64,000 nucleotides of DNA from Centropus unirufus (Eukaryota; Chordata; Aves; Cuculiformes; Centropidae): positions 3,557,179-3,621,178 of the forward strand of contig VYZI01000035.1 in assembly GCA_013397695.1 (NCBI GenBank). The letters run 5' to 3'. Shown here piece after piece: positions 1-13,022 of the stretch (positions within the stretch are counted from its first letter, which is position 1; every line of letters starts with the position of its first letter). The position numbers and the translations under genes were made by a program. A model generated the notes under the pieces. The model worked only from the letters and a program-made list of their open reading frames with translations, did no database searches and was not told the DNA's origin.

Positions 1-1040
1 GCTGAAGTAATATTTTCTGTAGTTTTGTTACACTTTATATCTCAGCTTACACTTTTAGCTCTGCTAAAAGGCAGCCTGACTTCTGGCTTTTGGCAGCATG
101 CTGGGCAGAGTGGAAATTTCTAAGTGGGTCTGAATGCTTTCCTATCAGTTTTCAGAGGAAAAGTCCCATAAAATACTTTACTACTGTGTGGCTGATACAT
201 GAATTTGGCCTTGAAAGTATGGTACGGTCCAGGTTTAACTATGTGGAAAACAGTGCGGTGGTTCAGGAAATCCCTGTGTCTTCTAACACCACTAAAGCTT
301 TTCAGTAACCTTCAAAGAAACTATTATCCTTATTTTTGTTCTTCCAGGGGGTGTTAATGTTCTGCTTATTTTCCAAGGGGAACTGGCCTGCTGAGGGGTC
401 ATACAGGCACTTTAACTCATGAAAAACTAGCTGTGGAAACAACCAGGGGAGAAACAAGTCCAGTCTTTGCTCTGTTGGAGTTCACTTGGACTGGCTCCCT
501 CATTTTGCAAAGCTACATCCTGACTCTTTGTGGCAGGTACCCCACAGACTCTTGTAGTTAAAAACCTCTGATCTTCTTCCTCCTGTTCAGTGCCCTCTCA
601 TAAATTTAACTCTCTGCATGTTGACAGGGAGGGGGGGATCTTTCCTCCTGGGCAACCCACTGCGCTGGGCTACTCTTCAGAAACATTTGTGTCTAATAAG
701 TGCCTCTAGTCCCTTCTCAAAGACTTGTTGTACTCCATTTATCCAGCTCTGCAGACACAGAAGAATAATGAAAACTCCCAGTAGCTGCCTGTTCGCATTG
801 TGTGTGTGCACGCTTTGGAAAACAAATAATCAAATAGTGTATTGAAAAAATGTGAGAGTGACATTTAGCACAGAGCAAGTCTCAGCATCTCCTGGTGGTA
901 AGGCAAACACAGCTTTGCAGTGTCAAAAACCAAATGTGGAAAAGGAATGAGAGAGTTGGGACAGGTACATCTACATGAAACAGTTGAGACCCTCTGAGGC
1001 TGAGGTCATCTCACATAACCTCTTCTGAGCCAAGAGATTA

Positions 1041-1178
1041 CAAATTAAAAAAGTAGGGCTGTTTTCATCTTCTCAGAAGAAAAAGCAAAGAGTTAGATAT
1101 AAACAAGAGCCAACAAATTTTGTGCCCAACAAGACATTTCTTTGAAGTTATTGATATGGACCCTGTAAACATCATCTG
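1041..1178 (+). repeat. Direct duplication, copy A
   Basis: This 138-base segment recurs in the same orientation at 3,126-3,261, with about nine substitutions and two small indels (roughly 92% identical by eye). Both copies begin TTACAAATTAAAA at the left edge and share TGGACCCTGTAAACATCATC near the right edge, after which similarity stops abruptly. I do not recognise the sequence as CR1. Confidence 0.85.
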
Positions 1179-3125
1179 GGTTTCCATGAAATCTTGCCTT
1201 GGCTTGTAGATAGAAAGGGGACCCCTGAATCAGAGAAGCAGCCCACATATATTTTTTTCTTTTGTGTGTAAGCACACGTTAGATTAGCCATAAATCTGTC
1301 CTTTGAACATACAACTAAAAATCCCTTCAAATACTCAACAATACTGAGAATACTATAGTTCTTCTAAAGTGTACCCCAACAATCAGCTAAAGTAAATAAA
1401 AACTTTGTGGATAGGAAAAATAGCTGCATTTTTACTATGTATAGAGTATCAAGAACATCAAACATTTGATCAAATGTAGCTAGTTCTAGGGGAACTAATA
1501 TATACAGAGGAATTTAATCTCCTGTGTTGCATTCGGACTTTTTCTTTTGATTCTTTTTCTTTTGATTACTGTCCTATCCTGTGGTAGGCTTTTCCTCCTT
1601 TGGATGTGAAAAGCAGCTTGGCTGGCCAGACTTTCAGATACTTTAGAGGACCCCTTAACCATCATGACTTTTTATTAGTAATGGTTTTGAAATCTGTAGC
1701 TTTAGCATTATCTGAAACCCCCTTATATTAGTTACTTTGGTAGGAGGAGCAAATTGGATAAAACCAGTCTGACATGAGACTACAATATAGATATTTTCCA
1801 TGAGGCACAATAGGAGAAGGAAAGCTGTGGAAAGTGAATGTATGTTCCCTAATTTTCCAGACTCCTACCTGCCAAACTGCTTATTATTGCAAGATTTTAA
1901 AGCGATGGCCTCCTGTGCTGCAATGGAGAATAAATAGATGGTTAAAACGCCCAAAGTGCACAAGGGAGAGCAACACATGTCTTCCTTTTGTTTCCTCCAC
2001 TCTGCAGAATGAAGTTCATGTGGTTCTTCAGTCACAGATCATTGCAGGGAGAAAATAGAGATAATAAAGTAGGCAATTATAATATCTCCACTCACATTTC
2101 TATTAATTTAAACCTTTTTACAGCATATGAAATATGAGGGAAAAAGAAATACATTGTTTAGAATGAAAAAAATCTTATTAACCTTCTGTAACTATCTGAC
2201 AATACTCAAAGGCCTAGCTGCACAAAAGACTCAAATATTAAATGTAGTCTCTGATTCTCCCCTCTTTCTAAATGATGATTGTAATGAAGTATAAAATTAT
2301 ACTGAGTTTTACTTTTTCTGTAGAACTTCACTAATTAATACACAGCTAAATAAATATGTAAATAAGACGACATTCTCTTTCACTTTAATGCTAAGAGCAG
2401 ACAGGAAACTGAATTTCCCCCACTGCAAAGTCTCTGCATAAACAACAAAATGTCTTTGTAAGACATTAAGCGTCTGGGAAAATGGGGTAAAATAATCCTT
2501 CCAAAGGAATGTACAGTTTTTCTGATAATAGCTGACCATTTTGGATAACACAGAGAAGGTGAATTATAAATTATTTTTCTCATTTCTCTCCTTAACTTTT
2601 GCCATTAGTATGTAGTATGTTTGAAATGGGCAAAAAGAGATTTTTATTCTTACATGTCATAGTTAAGCTGCTTGGTCCCTTGGAGGTGAAAATTTTCATA
2701 CGTTGAAAAACTGAGCAGACTAATTCAGGAAGATAAAATTATCAGGGTTTGTTCAGTATTGTTCAGTTTGTTCTAGCTTCAGAAGACTCTGAATCCTAAA
2801 TTGCAGAAGACTGGAGATCTGTCCAGGGTAGTATCTCTACAGATGCACTCTTCTGTCAGAGCCATAGTCCATTTGCCATGGTCTGTTGCAGAGGCACACG
2901 ATCCTTAGGGTCCATCATCCCTATGGCAAAAGCAAATTAAATACTGCTCTGCTGCATCCTGTGGTATGTTTAGCATGGATGTCACCAGGCAGTTCCTGGT
3001 CTTCATTGCAAAGCATGCAAATATTGCAACACAAATAATAGCCACTGTATAACTCCTTGATATTCATCAGGAAGGACCCTAGAATAACTAAAAAGGAGAA
3101 TGCACAAAATTTGGGGGTCATTTTA

Positions 3126-3261
3126 CAAATTAAAATGTAGGGCTGTTTTCATCTTCTCATAAGAAAAAGCAAAGAGTTGGATAAAAAAAGAGCCAATAAA
3201 TTTTGTGCTCAACAAAACATTTCTTTGAGGTTATTGATATGGACCCTGTAAACATCATCTG
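3126..3261 (+). repeat. Direct duplication, copy B
   Basis: This is the second copy of the segment at 1,041-1,178, 136 bases long and about 2.1 kb away. The flanks differ on both sides, apart from the shared TTAC just to the left. It may be a local duplication or two insertions of one unrecognised repeat family. Confidence 0.85.
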
Positions 3262-6169
3262 TGCACCATTTATTCTATGAGAACTCTTGTACCTAAAAGA
3301 CACTAGAGAGTAACGAATGCCCAAGTATGTTCCTGGAAGTCTTTTCTTTTCCCCAACCTAGAGAACATACACATAGAAGATATTAAAACTAGTTTGATCA
3401 GAAAGTGATGCGTTAATTGTGCTGAATACTGAAATATCAACTAAGATAAATAAAAGAGGCTTATTTAGGAAGGAGTAAGTTTAGTATTTCTATCAGAAGT
3501 ATAAGAGATCCTTGTACTAGAATCTTTAAATTACCCCTAGTCAGAAGGGATGGACTTGGCCTAAGCAATTTTATCATTAAAAGCCTTTTGTCAAATATGG
3601 TTTTATCCAAAAGCTTAAATCAGTAAATGTCAAAAGTCTGGAGGGGAAAGGTTAATTTCATTAAGTGTGAAGGACTGACTGAGTTCTGAGAGTAGTGATT
3701 TGGCAGATCCATTGGGAATTGGGAAAAGCAAAGACTTCGAAACAAGTCCCCCAAAAGGAACTTTATATCATTTGTTGTTTTTTTTTTGTAAGAACATTTG
3801 AAAATATTATATGTCTTCATGTTTATATCAGGATCTTTTGGTCACCCACTTGTCCATCTTTAGATATAACGGGTACAATGTGCCTATCCCCCTACAAAAA
3901 AAATAATAATCTACATTATAAATATACAGGTGTTGTTTAGTGTATGTGTATGCTCATTGGTTAGGCAAAACGAGGTAGTACAAAAATTTTTTTTCCTGCG
4001 GAAGGATAGTGTTTCAGTGGCAGTGAAATTTTAGTGGTTTGCACTGATGCAAAGATGAGCCTTCAGAGAAATTCAAACTGACATGCTACAAATGATGAAT
4101 TAATACACTTTTTAAATAAATTCAGTGTCAGACACGATACAGGTTTTTCTAGAAGAAGCTCTATCTATCTTAGTAAATTTTAATGTGATATAGCATAAAA
4201 AAATCAAATGTAATATGAATTTGGTCTTTTACTCACAAAGCTAACAAGGATCCATTTAATGTTATACTAGGTAAAGTACTTCTAAACATGCGGAAACTGC
4301 AGGACAATGTTTTTCATCCCAATAGCATGTGCCTATCAGCATGACCAAGGTGGCTTTGTCTCTAAGGCATGGTGAGGACAGCATGAGAGAAGTACTAAAA
4401 GCAGGACATAGTCTGAAAATTGCCAACAATGTGCATATGGTTAAGCTTAATTGCTCCTTACACCAAAAATGAGCAAGCAGAAATGAAGAGAGAGTTGGAC
4501 TTAAACCCCTTTTTTATAAATTCTTTTTTAAGCAGTCATTTTTTTGAGTATTTTTTTATTATTTTGCACATCCTGCTAAAAGCAAACAATGGCTCAATGC
4601 CATGAGCTGGCATCAAATTTTCGCATGAGATGATAACAAGCTCAGAAACTCCTAAAAACATTTGCCATGTAACTTTTCTATATGGAGTGATGTCTCAAGT
4701 TTTCTAGGTCTGATATTTTGGGATCTCCCAGAACTAGAAGTAAGTGTCAGTTCTGCTCTACTTTTGTAAATGTCTTGATTTCATGGGGACAAAGCTCCTG
4801 TTTTCTCTGTTAATGCTTTAAAATGTTGATCTTACTATTTAGATGACTGGTATTTTGCAGGGAAGTTACATTTATGGATTACTTCCTTTTTTCCTGTAGT
4901 TTATAAGTGCTCGTATGCCTTGTATGTTAGAAGATTAATGGATAGAATTCAACTACTCAAGTATCTCAGTTCTACAACTCTATTTAGTATGTAGCCTTCT
5001 CTACGTGCATTATCAGGGGACTAAAGGGGCATATCTTTCCTTCCTGTTGCTTTACATATCCCCATGCCCCATGCAAAACTCCCCCTCCGGGGTGGTGTGT
5101 GGTAACAGCACCCGTGGTGGCTGATTTCTTCCTCATTATGATCAGCATCACTTACACAGGTTGTGTACTTGCTGTCAGAAGTCCATGGGGAATACCTCAC
5201 AGCTTCTTCACTAAAGTGGCAGTAAGTCCTCCAAGTCTGACCTCTTCTCTAAAGTAATTGAAGGGATTTGACCTCTTGATTCCTGCATCATACTGACTAA
5301 CTTGGGGGTGAACTCTTCTTGTCCTTTCTCCCTGGTGTGTCAAATGAGTTCATACATTCGAGGTGCTCCAATTCACTGCAGTAGAATTGTGCCAAAGACA
5401 GTTCTTGTAAATTTATAGTAATTAAATATCCCACAGGATCAGTACTTGTTTGATTCCTGAAATTTGCCTAGTGTTCTACAATACACTACAAGTCCATGTA
5501 GCAAATTTCTACGGAACCTTGGTAATCTGAATTATTTCCTTTTTGGCCAAAGTTTGTATTAGCTAAATTTTTAATAGACTCATTTACATGTACAAGATAA
5601 GGAAAGAAGTTAATAACCACTGAATCGATCTGCTGATATGAGACATTTTAAATCTTTCCTTTCAAACATTCAATTTCAGAATGAACAATATGTTTTTATG
5701 TCGACCATCTTGTACTCTGAATACTTCATGCCACGCAGAGAACTGCAAATGTTTAATGTATTGGTATGGTATATATAGTTAGGTATTTTGCCTTCCTTTA
5801 CAAGTAAAGAAAATTAGATCAAAAGAGATAAATCAGCATGTGCAGAGGCCACACAAACACTGCTTTTAATACGTTTGAGAATTTTTAGCAAGACTAAGAA
5901 CAGGAGAGTACTGATGGAAGCATCACTGCCACTTTCTCCACCTGCCTATTTAGTTTAACGTGAGAGCTGAAAAAGTCATGTCATGTTTGAACTTGCTACT
6001 TTTCCAGCCAGTATTTTTCACACTCTTTATTTAGTCAATAAGTCATCTTCGTCCTATGTGCAGAAAAAACTATTTGTCATTGCTTATGGCCTAAACAATG
6101 ATGAAGTAAAAAAATCATTCAAAGGAAAAGGATTTGGATAAAACATTGTTTCCAATGGAGAGCCCACCC

Positions 6170-6400
6170 TCTTTTAGGTAGAGCCTGGTGTAGAAGCATT
6201 GGACACAAAACTGAAACCCAGGAAGTTCCCTCTGGATATCTGGAAATATTTTTTTACTGTAAGAGTGACTGAGCACCGTCATAGGTTGCTCAGCGAGATT
6301 GCGGAGTTTCCCTCAGAGACATTCAAAAGTGGTCTGGACACGGTCCTGAGCTACTGGCTTTCAGTGGCTCTGTCTGAGCAGATGCCTTCTGGAGATATTT
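6170..6400 (+). mobile_element. CR1 LINE fragment, ORF2 C-terminus
   Basis: Translation gives KLKPRKFPLDIWKYFFTVRV followed by TEHRHRLLSEIAEFPSETFK, the conserved end of CR1 ORF2. Nucleotide similarity continues into the start of the 3' UTR (TCTGAGCAGATGCCTTCTGG). The tail is missing. The 98-codon open frame that covers it runs on into unrelated sequence and is not a functional gene. Confidence 0.88.
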
Positions 6401-9400
6401 TCCAATCTCAATCTTTCTGTGATTCTTTGAAGCAGAAAATTTTAGAATATAAGTTATCTCATCTTAAAATTAAGCAAATATGTAAAATAGCCTAAGTGAA
6501 GCGCTTATTACTTTTCATTTATTACCAAGGAGTTTAGATTACTTACCTGTACAATAGCTACAATCTTGAATTTGGTGAGATGTGGCTGACACTATGTTTT
6601 ATCTTAAGTATTAAAGTCTTCTGTGTTTAACAGTTGGTGAATAGCATCTTTATTCTTTTATGCATAGTCTAGATATTGACTCATGACTGAAAAAATTGTA
6701 GCATGGTTTCTGCTTATCTTTCTGCCAATGGTGGAACAGAGCATATCACATGCCAAGATTTATGCAGAAGATGGGATGAATATGTAAACACAAATGAATG
6801 AATCTCCAAGTAGAACTCATCTGCCCTACCATCAGCTGCCCAGATCTGAGCTAGTAACAGTAGACTTCCTTCAAAGAAAATGCCAGCACCTCATAAATAG
6901 TCATTTCACTCTAAAACAGATGACCAAGACAGTTCAGTAGAATCACTTCCAAGTTGTACCAGTTTCTCTCCATTAGTACAAAGAAAAGACACGGTGACCA
7001 ACATAGACTCAGACATCTGAAACAGGAGGAGATATAAGAAAGGCAATTTAAACCTTGCATTTAACCATGCATTGCCTCACTGGAGTAAACTTGAGCATCC
7101 CTTGAACCAGAGAAGATGTCACTTGCTGTCTACCAGTGTGGCACTGTTTTGTAATCAGCTTCACTGGAACATTTTCCTACTTCTTAAAAGCAACAAAAAT
7201 AAACACATGCCTGAATGAGTTACTGATTGAGTTGCCAGACATCTATCACAAGAATGAATTTGCCTATGCATTTTTTCAGCTGTGCTGCTAAGTTTACATT
7301 AATTCTATATAAACCATCCTTACAAAGAAATGAGGTAGTTAAAAGCTCTAATTTTTAAATGTGAACTGTGTCACCTGTATACTTATAAGTACTGAAAATT
7401 CAGCAAAAAGATTGCTGTAGTATCAGTTGTTTTGTAATCTTTATTAAATTTCTAGACAACCTTCTGAAATGGAAAAATATTAAGAGATATATAGCCTCTC
7501 CCTCTTACAGTGAACAGTATGTTTTCTACAAATGGAAAGAAGAAAAGTTCTACAATACAATACATGTAGAGCAAGCACATGACATCAGGAGTTTATCCCT
7601 TTCTAGAAACATGTTACTGAAGATGTAAGGTAGAATGATTTAAAAAAAATATCCAAATTTGACTAAAGGAGGCTATGCATATGTTAACTTCAGAATGTGA
7701 TTACTATGGAAACAACAAACAAAGAGGATATCTCAGTGTGCCAAGATGAAATTCATGCCTGGACTGATTTCAAGTCTTTTCCTTGCTGAGAACTACAGCT
7801 GAAGGTTTTCAGACTGAATTCTATAGGAAAAGTCTTCCAGCAAGTTATTTTAATTTATAAACTCCTCCTCTTCTCCCCTCCTTTTCAATAACAAGGCACG
7901 AAAAGCACAATTTTTTTCTTAAAGGCAAATAATTTTGGATGCTCAAGTTTTTGTGCTATCTACTTTTTAAGAACTTTTTCACTTTCAAAAATTCCAAGTA
8001 AAAATAGCACTGCAGAAGTATACATCTGAATACATCACAGGTTTTTATAATCAAGGAGAGAACTGGACAAATTTAGTTGCATTCCATATGACCTTTTCAT
8101 ATACCTACCTCACAATGATCTGAAATGGATTCCATAAGAAACAGTTTCTCACTGTTCACTGTAAAGGAAGTCTGTAGCACATTTACATTTGTATAGGTAA
8201 ATATGTTGTTAAACATAATCATATTATCATGTATTATATCACATGTAGTAAGTACCTGTACAGGATAATACATACGTCCCAGATTATTTCCCCATTGACA
8301 AATTCAGTTTAAAAAGAAGTATGAAAAATGAATATAAACTCCGGACAAACTCAGAAACGAATTAGCATTCTGAAAAATCATGAAAATGTAATCTTCCTGA
8401 GGGTTTGTTTCTTTTATTGATCAACTTGATGGTATATTTCATGCCTTTTGTTAACAAAAATGTTTTTACAGTTGCTCAAAATCTATGTTTAAAAAGTTAT
8501 TTTGGTGAGAAATAAAAATATGTCACAGAAATTTCAAATTTTAATACAGTAAAAGTTATGTTGTGAAAGATAGTATTGGGAGTAAGTACTAAAGCTTGCA
8601 AGACATAACATATATCACACTGGTTGCCATAAAAATTGTGTAAATGGAAGTAGATCATTTTCACGAAACTCTGAAAAATCTTGTCATATTTTTTAAAAAA
8701 CATTTCTTTTGAAGAGAACTAAGGAGTTATCATGATTTTTGAGAACGATTTTGCAGCTGTTATGTAATTCCTGGGAGTGTAGAATCTGGAACCGAAACTT
8801 ACTGAATAAGCTTATAGTCATTTTTATCTAAAAAGTCACCAAATCAAATATGGTTTGTAGTGAAGATGTTATGGTTATATGGAGATTGAGCTGGAGTTCA
8901 GCAGCATGTAAGACTGATTCAGAGTAGAGCTTGAACACTTTAAGGAAATGATGCAGGCTAAATTTATTTACCTGTGTGGCTTTGATGCGCCACTGTGGGC
9001 AATAAGGATCACTATTTGTGAACTCACATTTCCCTCTGGCCATGTCCTCAATGCTTTTAACTTGTACTCCACAGGAGGTCTCCCTCAGTCACAATGAATC
9101 TGTGCATGGCTACATCTGACACTATTATGTGCAAGTAATAGCACATTTATACCTGTGCTATTTCTACAGAGTTCAACAAAATAGAATGAACTCATTGGAA
9201 AGCAAGGTTTTTAGTCTTATTTTGACAATATTCTTATTATTTTATCCTGCTAAGCTGATTTTCAAAGATTTATACATTAATTTTTCATACATTAATCCCT
9301 GAAACTATGCTTGGAAAGTCCACATAATTAAAAATACCACATAATTAACACACATGCCAGTGGCAGAAAAAAATTACATGAAAGAGATAAACCTCAGAAT

Positions 9401-10873
9401 AATAATTTAATTGTACCACCTTTATAAGTCTTCCCAGCTGTTCTGACACTTTTAATACAATGTGACTCTTTCAGTCTTAAAGTATTGTGGCCTGTGTAAT
9501 AGATCACTTCACCCACTACCTGTTATGACTCTGGCTACTGTAGAAGAGAGAGATTTTACAATCCAGCTTCTTTACTAAGGCAGAAAGCCAACAAGAAATT
9601 AAATATTAGAACTCAAAATTTCAATAAGAAATTGGGCCAGATCCTCCCCCCTCTCAGTATCCCATGCAAGCTGCTCTGTTTAATACAAGTATGGGTTGAA
9701 CAGCCTAGAGGTGGGAAGTGGGGGGGGGGGGGGGCAGTTCTAGAACTACTGTACATGAGAAGTGGTGGTATCTGAAAGATGCATGTAAAGGACAGAAGGC
9801 CCAGAATAACCCCTTTGCCAATTTATAGACAGGGGACTGAAAGAAAAACTGAGTCAGGAACAAAGAATGTGTGACTTGTTCTCAATATAACACAGTCTTA
9901 ACAGAATTATAGTAGGACAGATTGAAAACTGCATGAAAAGCAGGAGGGGTAGGAGTTTGTTGCAAACTGACTTCAGAATGTCAAAGTGAAAAGGAACAAA
10001 TATTAGTAATTAAAGGAAGAACTACAGTCCTAGCATGAGACTTCTGGGGTCTGCTCTTCACCTAGACACATAGAGAATTTCACAGTAATGCTAATAAAAT
10101 TTGCAGGCACAGATGGCTTAACAGTGATCCATTAAATACATCTATGTTATTTTATATTTACATACAGAGTCCTAGACATTCTTCCTGTAGCCTTTATATT
10201 ATAAGAAGTCACTGTTGAGGAATAAAAAATACAACGTTTTGTCGTCACTTTCAAGTGTCTTTCATTATAGACCTAGCACAGGAACAGTAGGATTCTTGAC
10301 ATCCATGCTGCACAGTCTCTCTTAAGAGTTGTTTGGAAAAATAAATATTTTGGAGGGAGGTTGAGCTGATTTCAATGGATATAACTTTTCAAACTGGTGG
10401 CTTAGATGACAGAAGGGTTCTGCTTTTATGTCCCTTGATCCTTGCTTCATCTTCATCTTGCTACATTCCATTTGCTGATTTCAGCTTTTTGCTATTGTTA
10501 AGCTTTAAATGCATTTGACTCAGAAATATTAATGCGTCAGTTAACATTGATTTGTGTGCTTTCTCGTTTGCAAAGATTAAATCATTTTGCAGATGTCTCA
10601 AGACATGAAAATTTTAGACAATCGTTTTAACTTCCGTCTACCAAGCAGTAGTATATAAGCTGTGAAACGTTATCAGACAGGAAGGCAGCTATACATTATT
10701 TTACTTTAAGCCCGAAGCAACCCTTCCTACATACTATCATTTATTTTAGCTATTAATTCTATTAGCATACATCTTGGTTATAGCGTTAACACTGCTTGAC
10801 ATGAAGTGTTAGGCAGAACTAATGAGCATCTCAAATTTAGACAGTTACCATTTCTGTACCAGAAACAATGTGG
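6401..10873. other. Intergenic, no gene seen
   Basis: Single-copy-looking AT-rich DNA. Apart from the G15 run, I see nothing beyond short random frames. Confidence 0.7.
9720..9734 (+). repeat. G15 homopolymer
   Basis: A run of 15 guanines, a common site of assembly length error. Confidence 0.97.
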
Positions 10874-11430
10874 ACAGCAATACTAGGGGAGTGATTGTCC
10901 CCTTGTACTCAGCACTGGTGAGGCTGCTTCTTGAATATCGTATTAAGTTTTAGGCCTCTCACTACAACAAAGACAGGGAGGTGGTGGAGCATGTGCAAAG
11001 AAGGGCAGTGAAGCTGGTGAAGGGTCTGGAGCACAAGTATTATGAGGAGCAGCTGGGGGAGGTGGGGTTTATCTGGAGAAAAGGAGGCTGAGGGGAGACC
11101 TTAGTACCCTTTACAACTAACTGAAAATAGTTGTGGTGATGTGGGTGTCGGTCTCTTTTCCCAAGTAACAAGTAATATGATGAGAGGAAATAACCTCAAG
11201 TTGTTCCAGACGAGGTTTAAACTACATATCGGGAACCATTTCTTAACCAAAAAGGTTGGCAAGCATTGGAAGACACTGTCCAGGGAAGTGGTGGAGTCAC
11301 CATCCCTGGAGGTACTTAAAAGGGGTGGTGATGTGGCACTTTGGGTGGTGGACTTGGCAGTGTTATATTTATGGTTGGATTCAATGGTCGTAAAGGTCTT
11401 TTCCAACCCAAGTGATTCTGCGATTCTCTG
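10874..11430 (+). mobile_element. CR1 LINE 3' end
   Basis: This 5'-truncated CR1 begins in the last part of ORF2 (CCCCTTGTACTCAGCACTGG) and runs through the 3' UTR. Recognisable blocks include GTGGTGGAGTCACCATCCCT and GGTCTTTTCCAACCCAAGTG. It ends in the imperfect tail GATTCTGCGATTCTCTG. Open frames of about 100 codons on both strands here are relics of the retrotransposon and are not host genes. Confidence 0.95.
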
Positions 11431-12621
11431 ACTTAAATTTCTGGGTGGCTGACTTTTTCTTTGTTTTTAATTTGTGAAACTTGAAAGAAAAAAGAATATT
11501 ATTATTGGCCTCTGGCCATCAGCTTTATTTTCTTCCTTCTCGGCTTATCTTCTTCATTGAAAGGTTCATCTTTTCCATCAATGAACACATAAGTCTCTGC
11601 ACATAAAGGAACGCACACCAAAATCACACCCCCATGGAGAGACCATATGGGCACACTGTGTCCCACTGAAGGAAACTATGGTGAGCACTTTTTATTTTTA
11701 CTCTAGTAATATGTGTATGTGCCTAACCATGGACTCTGTTGTGCCAGGCACTGTACAGGCCCAAAGGATAACTTGGTGCTAGTAGGTGCACCATCACAGT
11801 TTAGATAGCATGAAAACTACAAACCATGACAGTGGCAGACTAAATGGTAAGTATCAGTATTACTCTGTCAGATTTAACAAAGCTATCCTACTTTTCTAAT
11901 TCCATTTAATGTTCAGCCCTGCAGAAGAGGTCATTCTCATTTCCTTTCTGAGTATAAATCATGAGCCATCTTTCCAGTTGTCTACGTGGTTGCACAACTG
12001 TGTATTAAGATTAGAATGAGACATTGTTTTACACTCTGGGTTTGACTACAGAGGCAACTGTGAAATAAGATGTAATGTGGACACACAGAGCATTAATAAT
12101 CTTACAGGAGCTCAATCTTTTTGAAATTAGAATTAATAACTTTATTGTTACTGTGCAGGAAACATATCCATGTGGAGAGACAGTGTAAAATATCAATTTC
12201 TTTATAAATTTATGCCTAATATTGCCTTGCCAACATTCCTTTTTTTTTTTTTTTTTAGAAAAATCTTATAGAATGACACCAGAATCAAACCAAATTTTAA
12301 TTTTCCAGAAGTAATTTTCATGGTAAATATTTACATGTATCAGGTGGAAAGAATGATACTGATACACAGATGAAAGGTAAGTATGTGTCTGTCTCCCTTA
12401 GGAATGTTATAAAGGTGCCTCTTCAGGGAGAAGGAGTAAAGAAGGGAAGATTATTGTACATACATATATTCTGATAGGCAAAGCCACATGAGATTTAAGT
12501 CAAGCTCTTTCCAAGTAGGTCACAAATACACTGCAAGCTGCTTGCATGAAAATAAATATTGCATAAAAAAATCTGAAAAATAGAAATTAAAAATAAGATG
12601 CAAAACATCAGGAGTTATAAT
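11431..12621. other. Intergenic between CR1 copies
   Basis: No gene seen. Around 11,733-11,770 the string GTGCCAGGCACTGTACAGG is reminiscent of the conserved core of ancient amniote LINE/SINE tails, but the match is too short to name a family. The T17 run is also here. Confidence 0.6.
12240..12256 (+). repeat. T17 homopolymer
   Basis: A run of 17 thymines with no recognisable retroposed body on either side. Confidence 0.97.
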
Positions 12622-12795
12622 AATCATAGAATCATAGAATCACTATGTTGGAAAAGACCTCTGAGATCAAGTCCAACCATACCTGTCTGTCATTAAACCA
12701 TATCCTTAAGTACCTCATCTACCCAACTTTTAAATACCTCCAGGGATGGTGTTTCTACCACCTCCCTTGGCATCCTGTTCCAGTGCCTGATGAAT
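12622..12795 (-). mobile_element. CR1 LINE 3' end, inverted
   Basis: It starts with two copies of the CR1 tail unit in reverse (AATCATAGAATCATAGAATC). The usual reverse-strand 3' end follows: TTGGAAAAGACCTCTGAGAT, AAGTCCAACCAT, CCACCTCCCTTGGCATCCTG and TTCCAGTGCCTGATGA. The intact tail and low decay suggest a fairly young copy. It abuts an older CR1-type tail in the other orientation. Confidence 0.94.
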
Positions 12796-12824
12796 AATGA
12801 TAATGGCCCGTTAGCTGTTTATCT

Positions 12825-13022
12825 AGGACTGAAGTGGATTCTCTCTTACTTGAAGTCTTTAAATCAAGTTTGGAAGGCTTAAAGGGAGGGATGCTCTTGC
12901 TTAATCCAAAGCTATAGGCTTTACTTAGAGAATTTCTGGGTAAGAGCCTGTGACCTGTACCATGCAAGCAATCAGGTAAGATGGTCATTAGGGTCCCTTC
13001 TGACTTAAAAATCTGTCAGTTT
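12825..13022 (+). mobile_element. Ancient CR1-family 3' tail
   Basis: This resembles an old CR1-group LINE 3' end that is widespread in reptiles and birds. Signature blocks are GAAGTCTTTAAATCAAG followed by a TTTGGA segment, an ACTGGGTGA-like piece (here TTCTGGGTAAGA), CCTGT...CATGCA, and a final TCATTAGGGTCCCTTCTGAC with CTTAAAAATCTG. It is clearly more diverged than the neighbouring inverted CR1, so the two come from different waves of insertion. Confidence 0.75.

Larger units (their letters stand above)
1..6169. other. Intergenic, upstream of GRM5
   Basis: AT-rich sequence with only short chance reading frames on both strands. The only structure noticed is the direct duplication at 1.0 and 3.1 kb. 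No exon, RNA gene or recognised mobile element was seen. Confidence 0.7.

Noticed and set aside
11101..11431. Overlapping 101- and 96-codon frames on opposite strands
   Set aside because: Both lie inside a CR1 3' end and are retrotransposon relics.
11733..11770. MIR-like or ancient LINE tail core
   Set aside because: The resemblance covers only about 20 bases, with no flanking similarity that I can align by eye.
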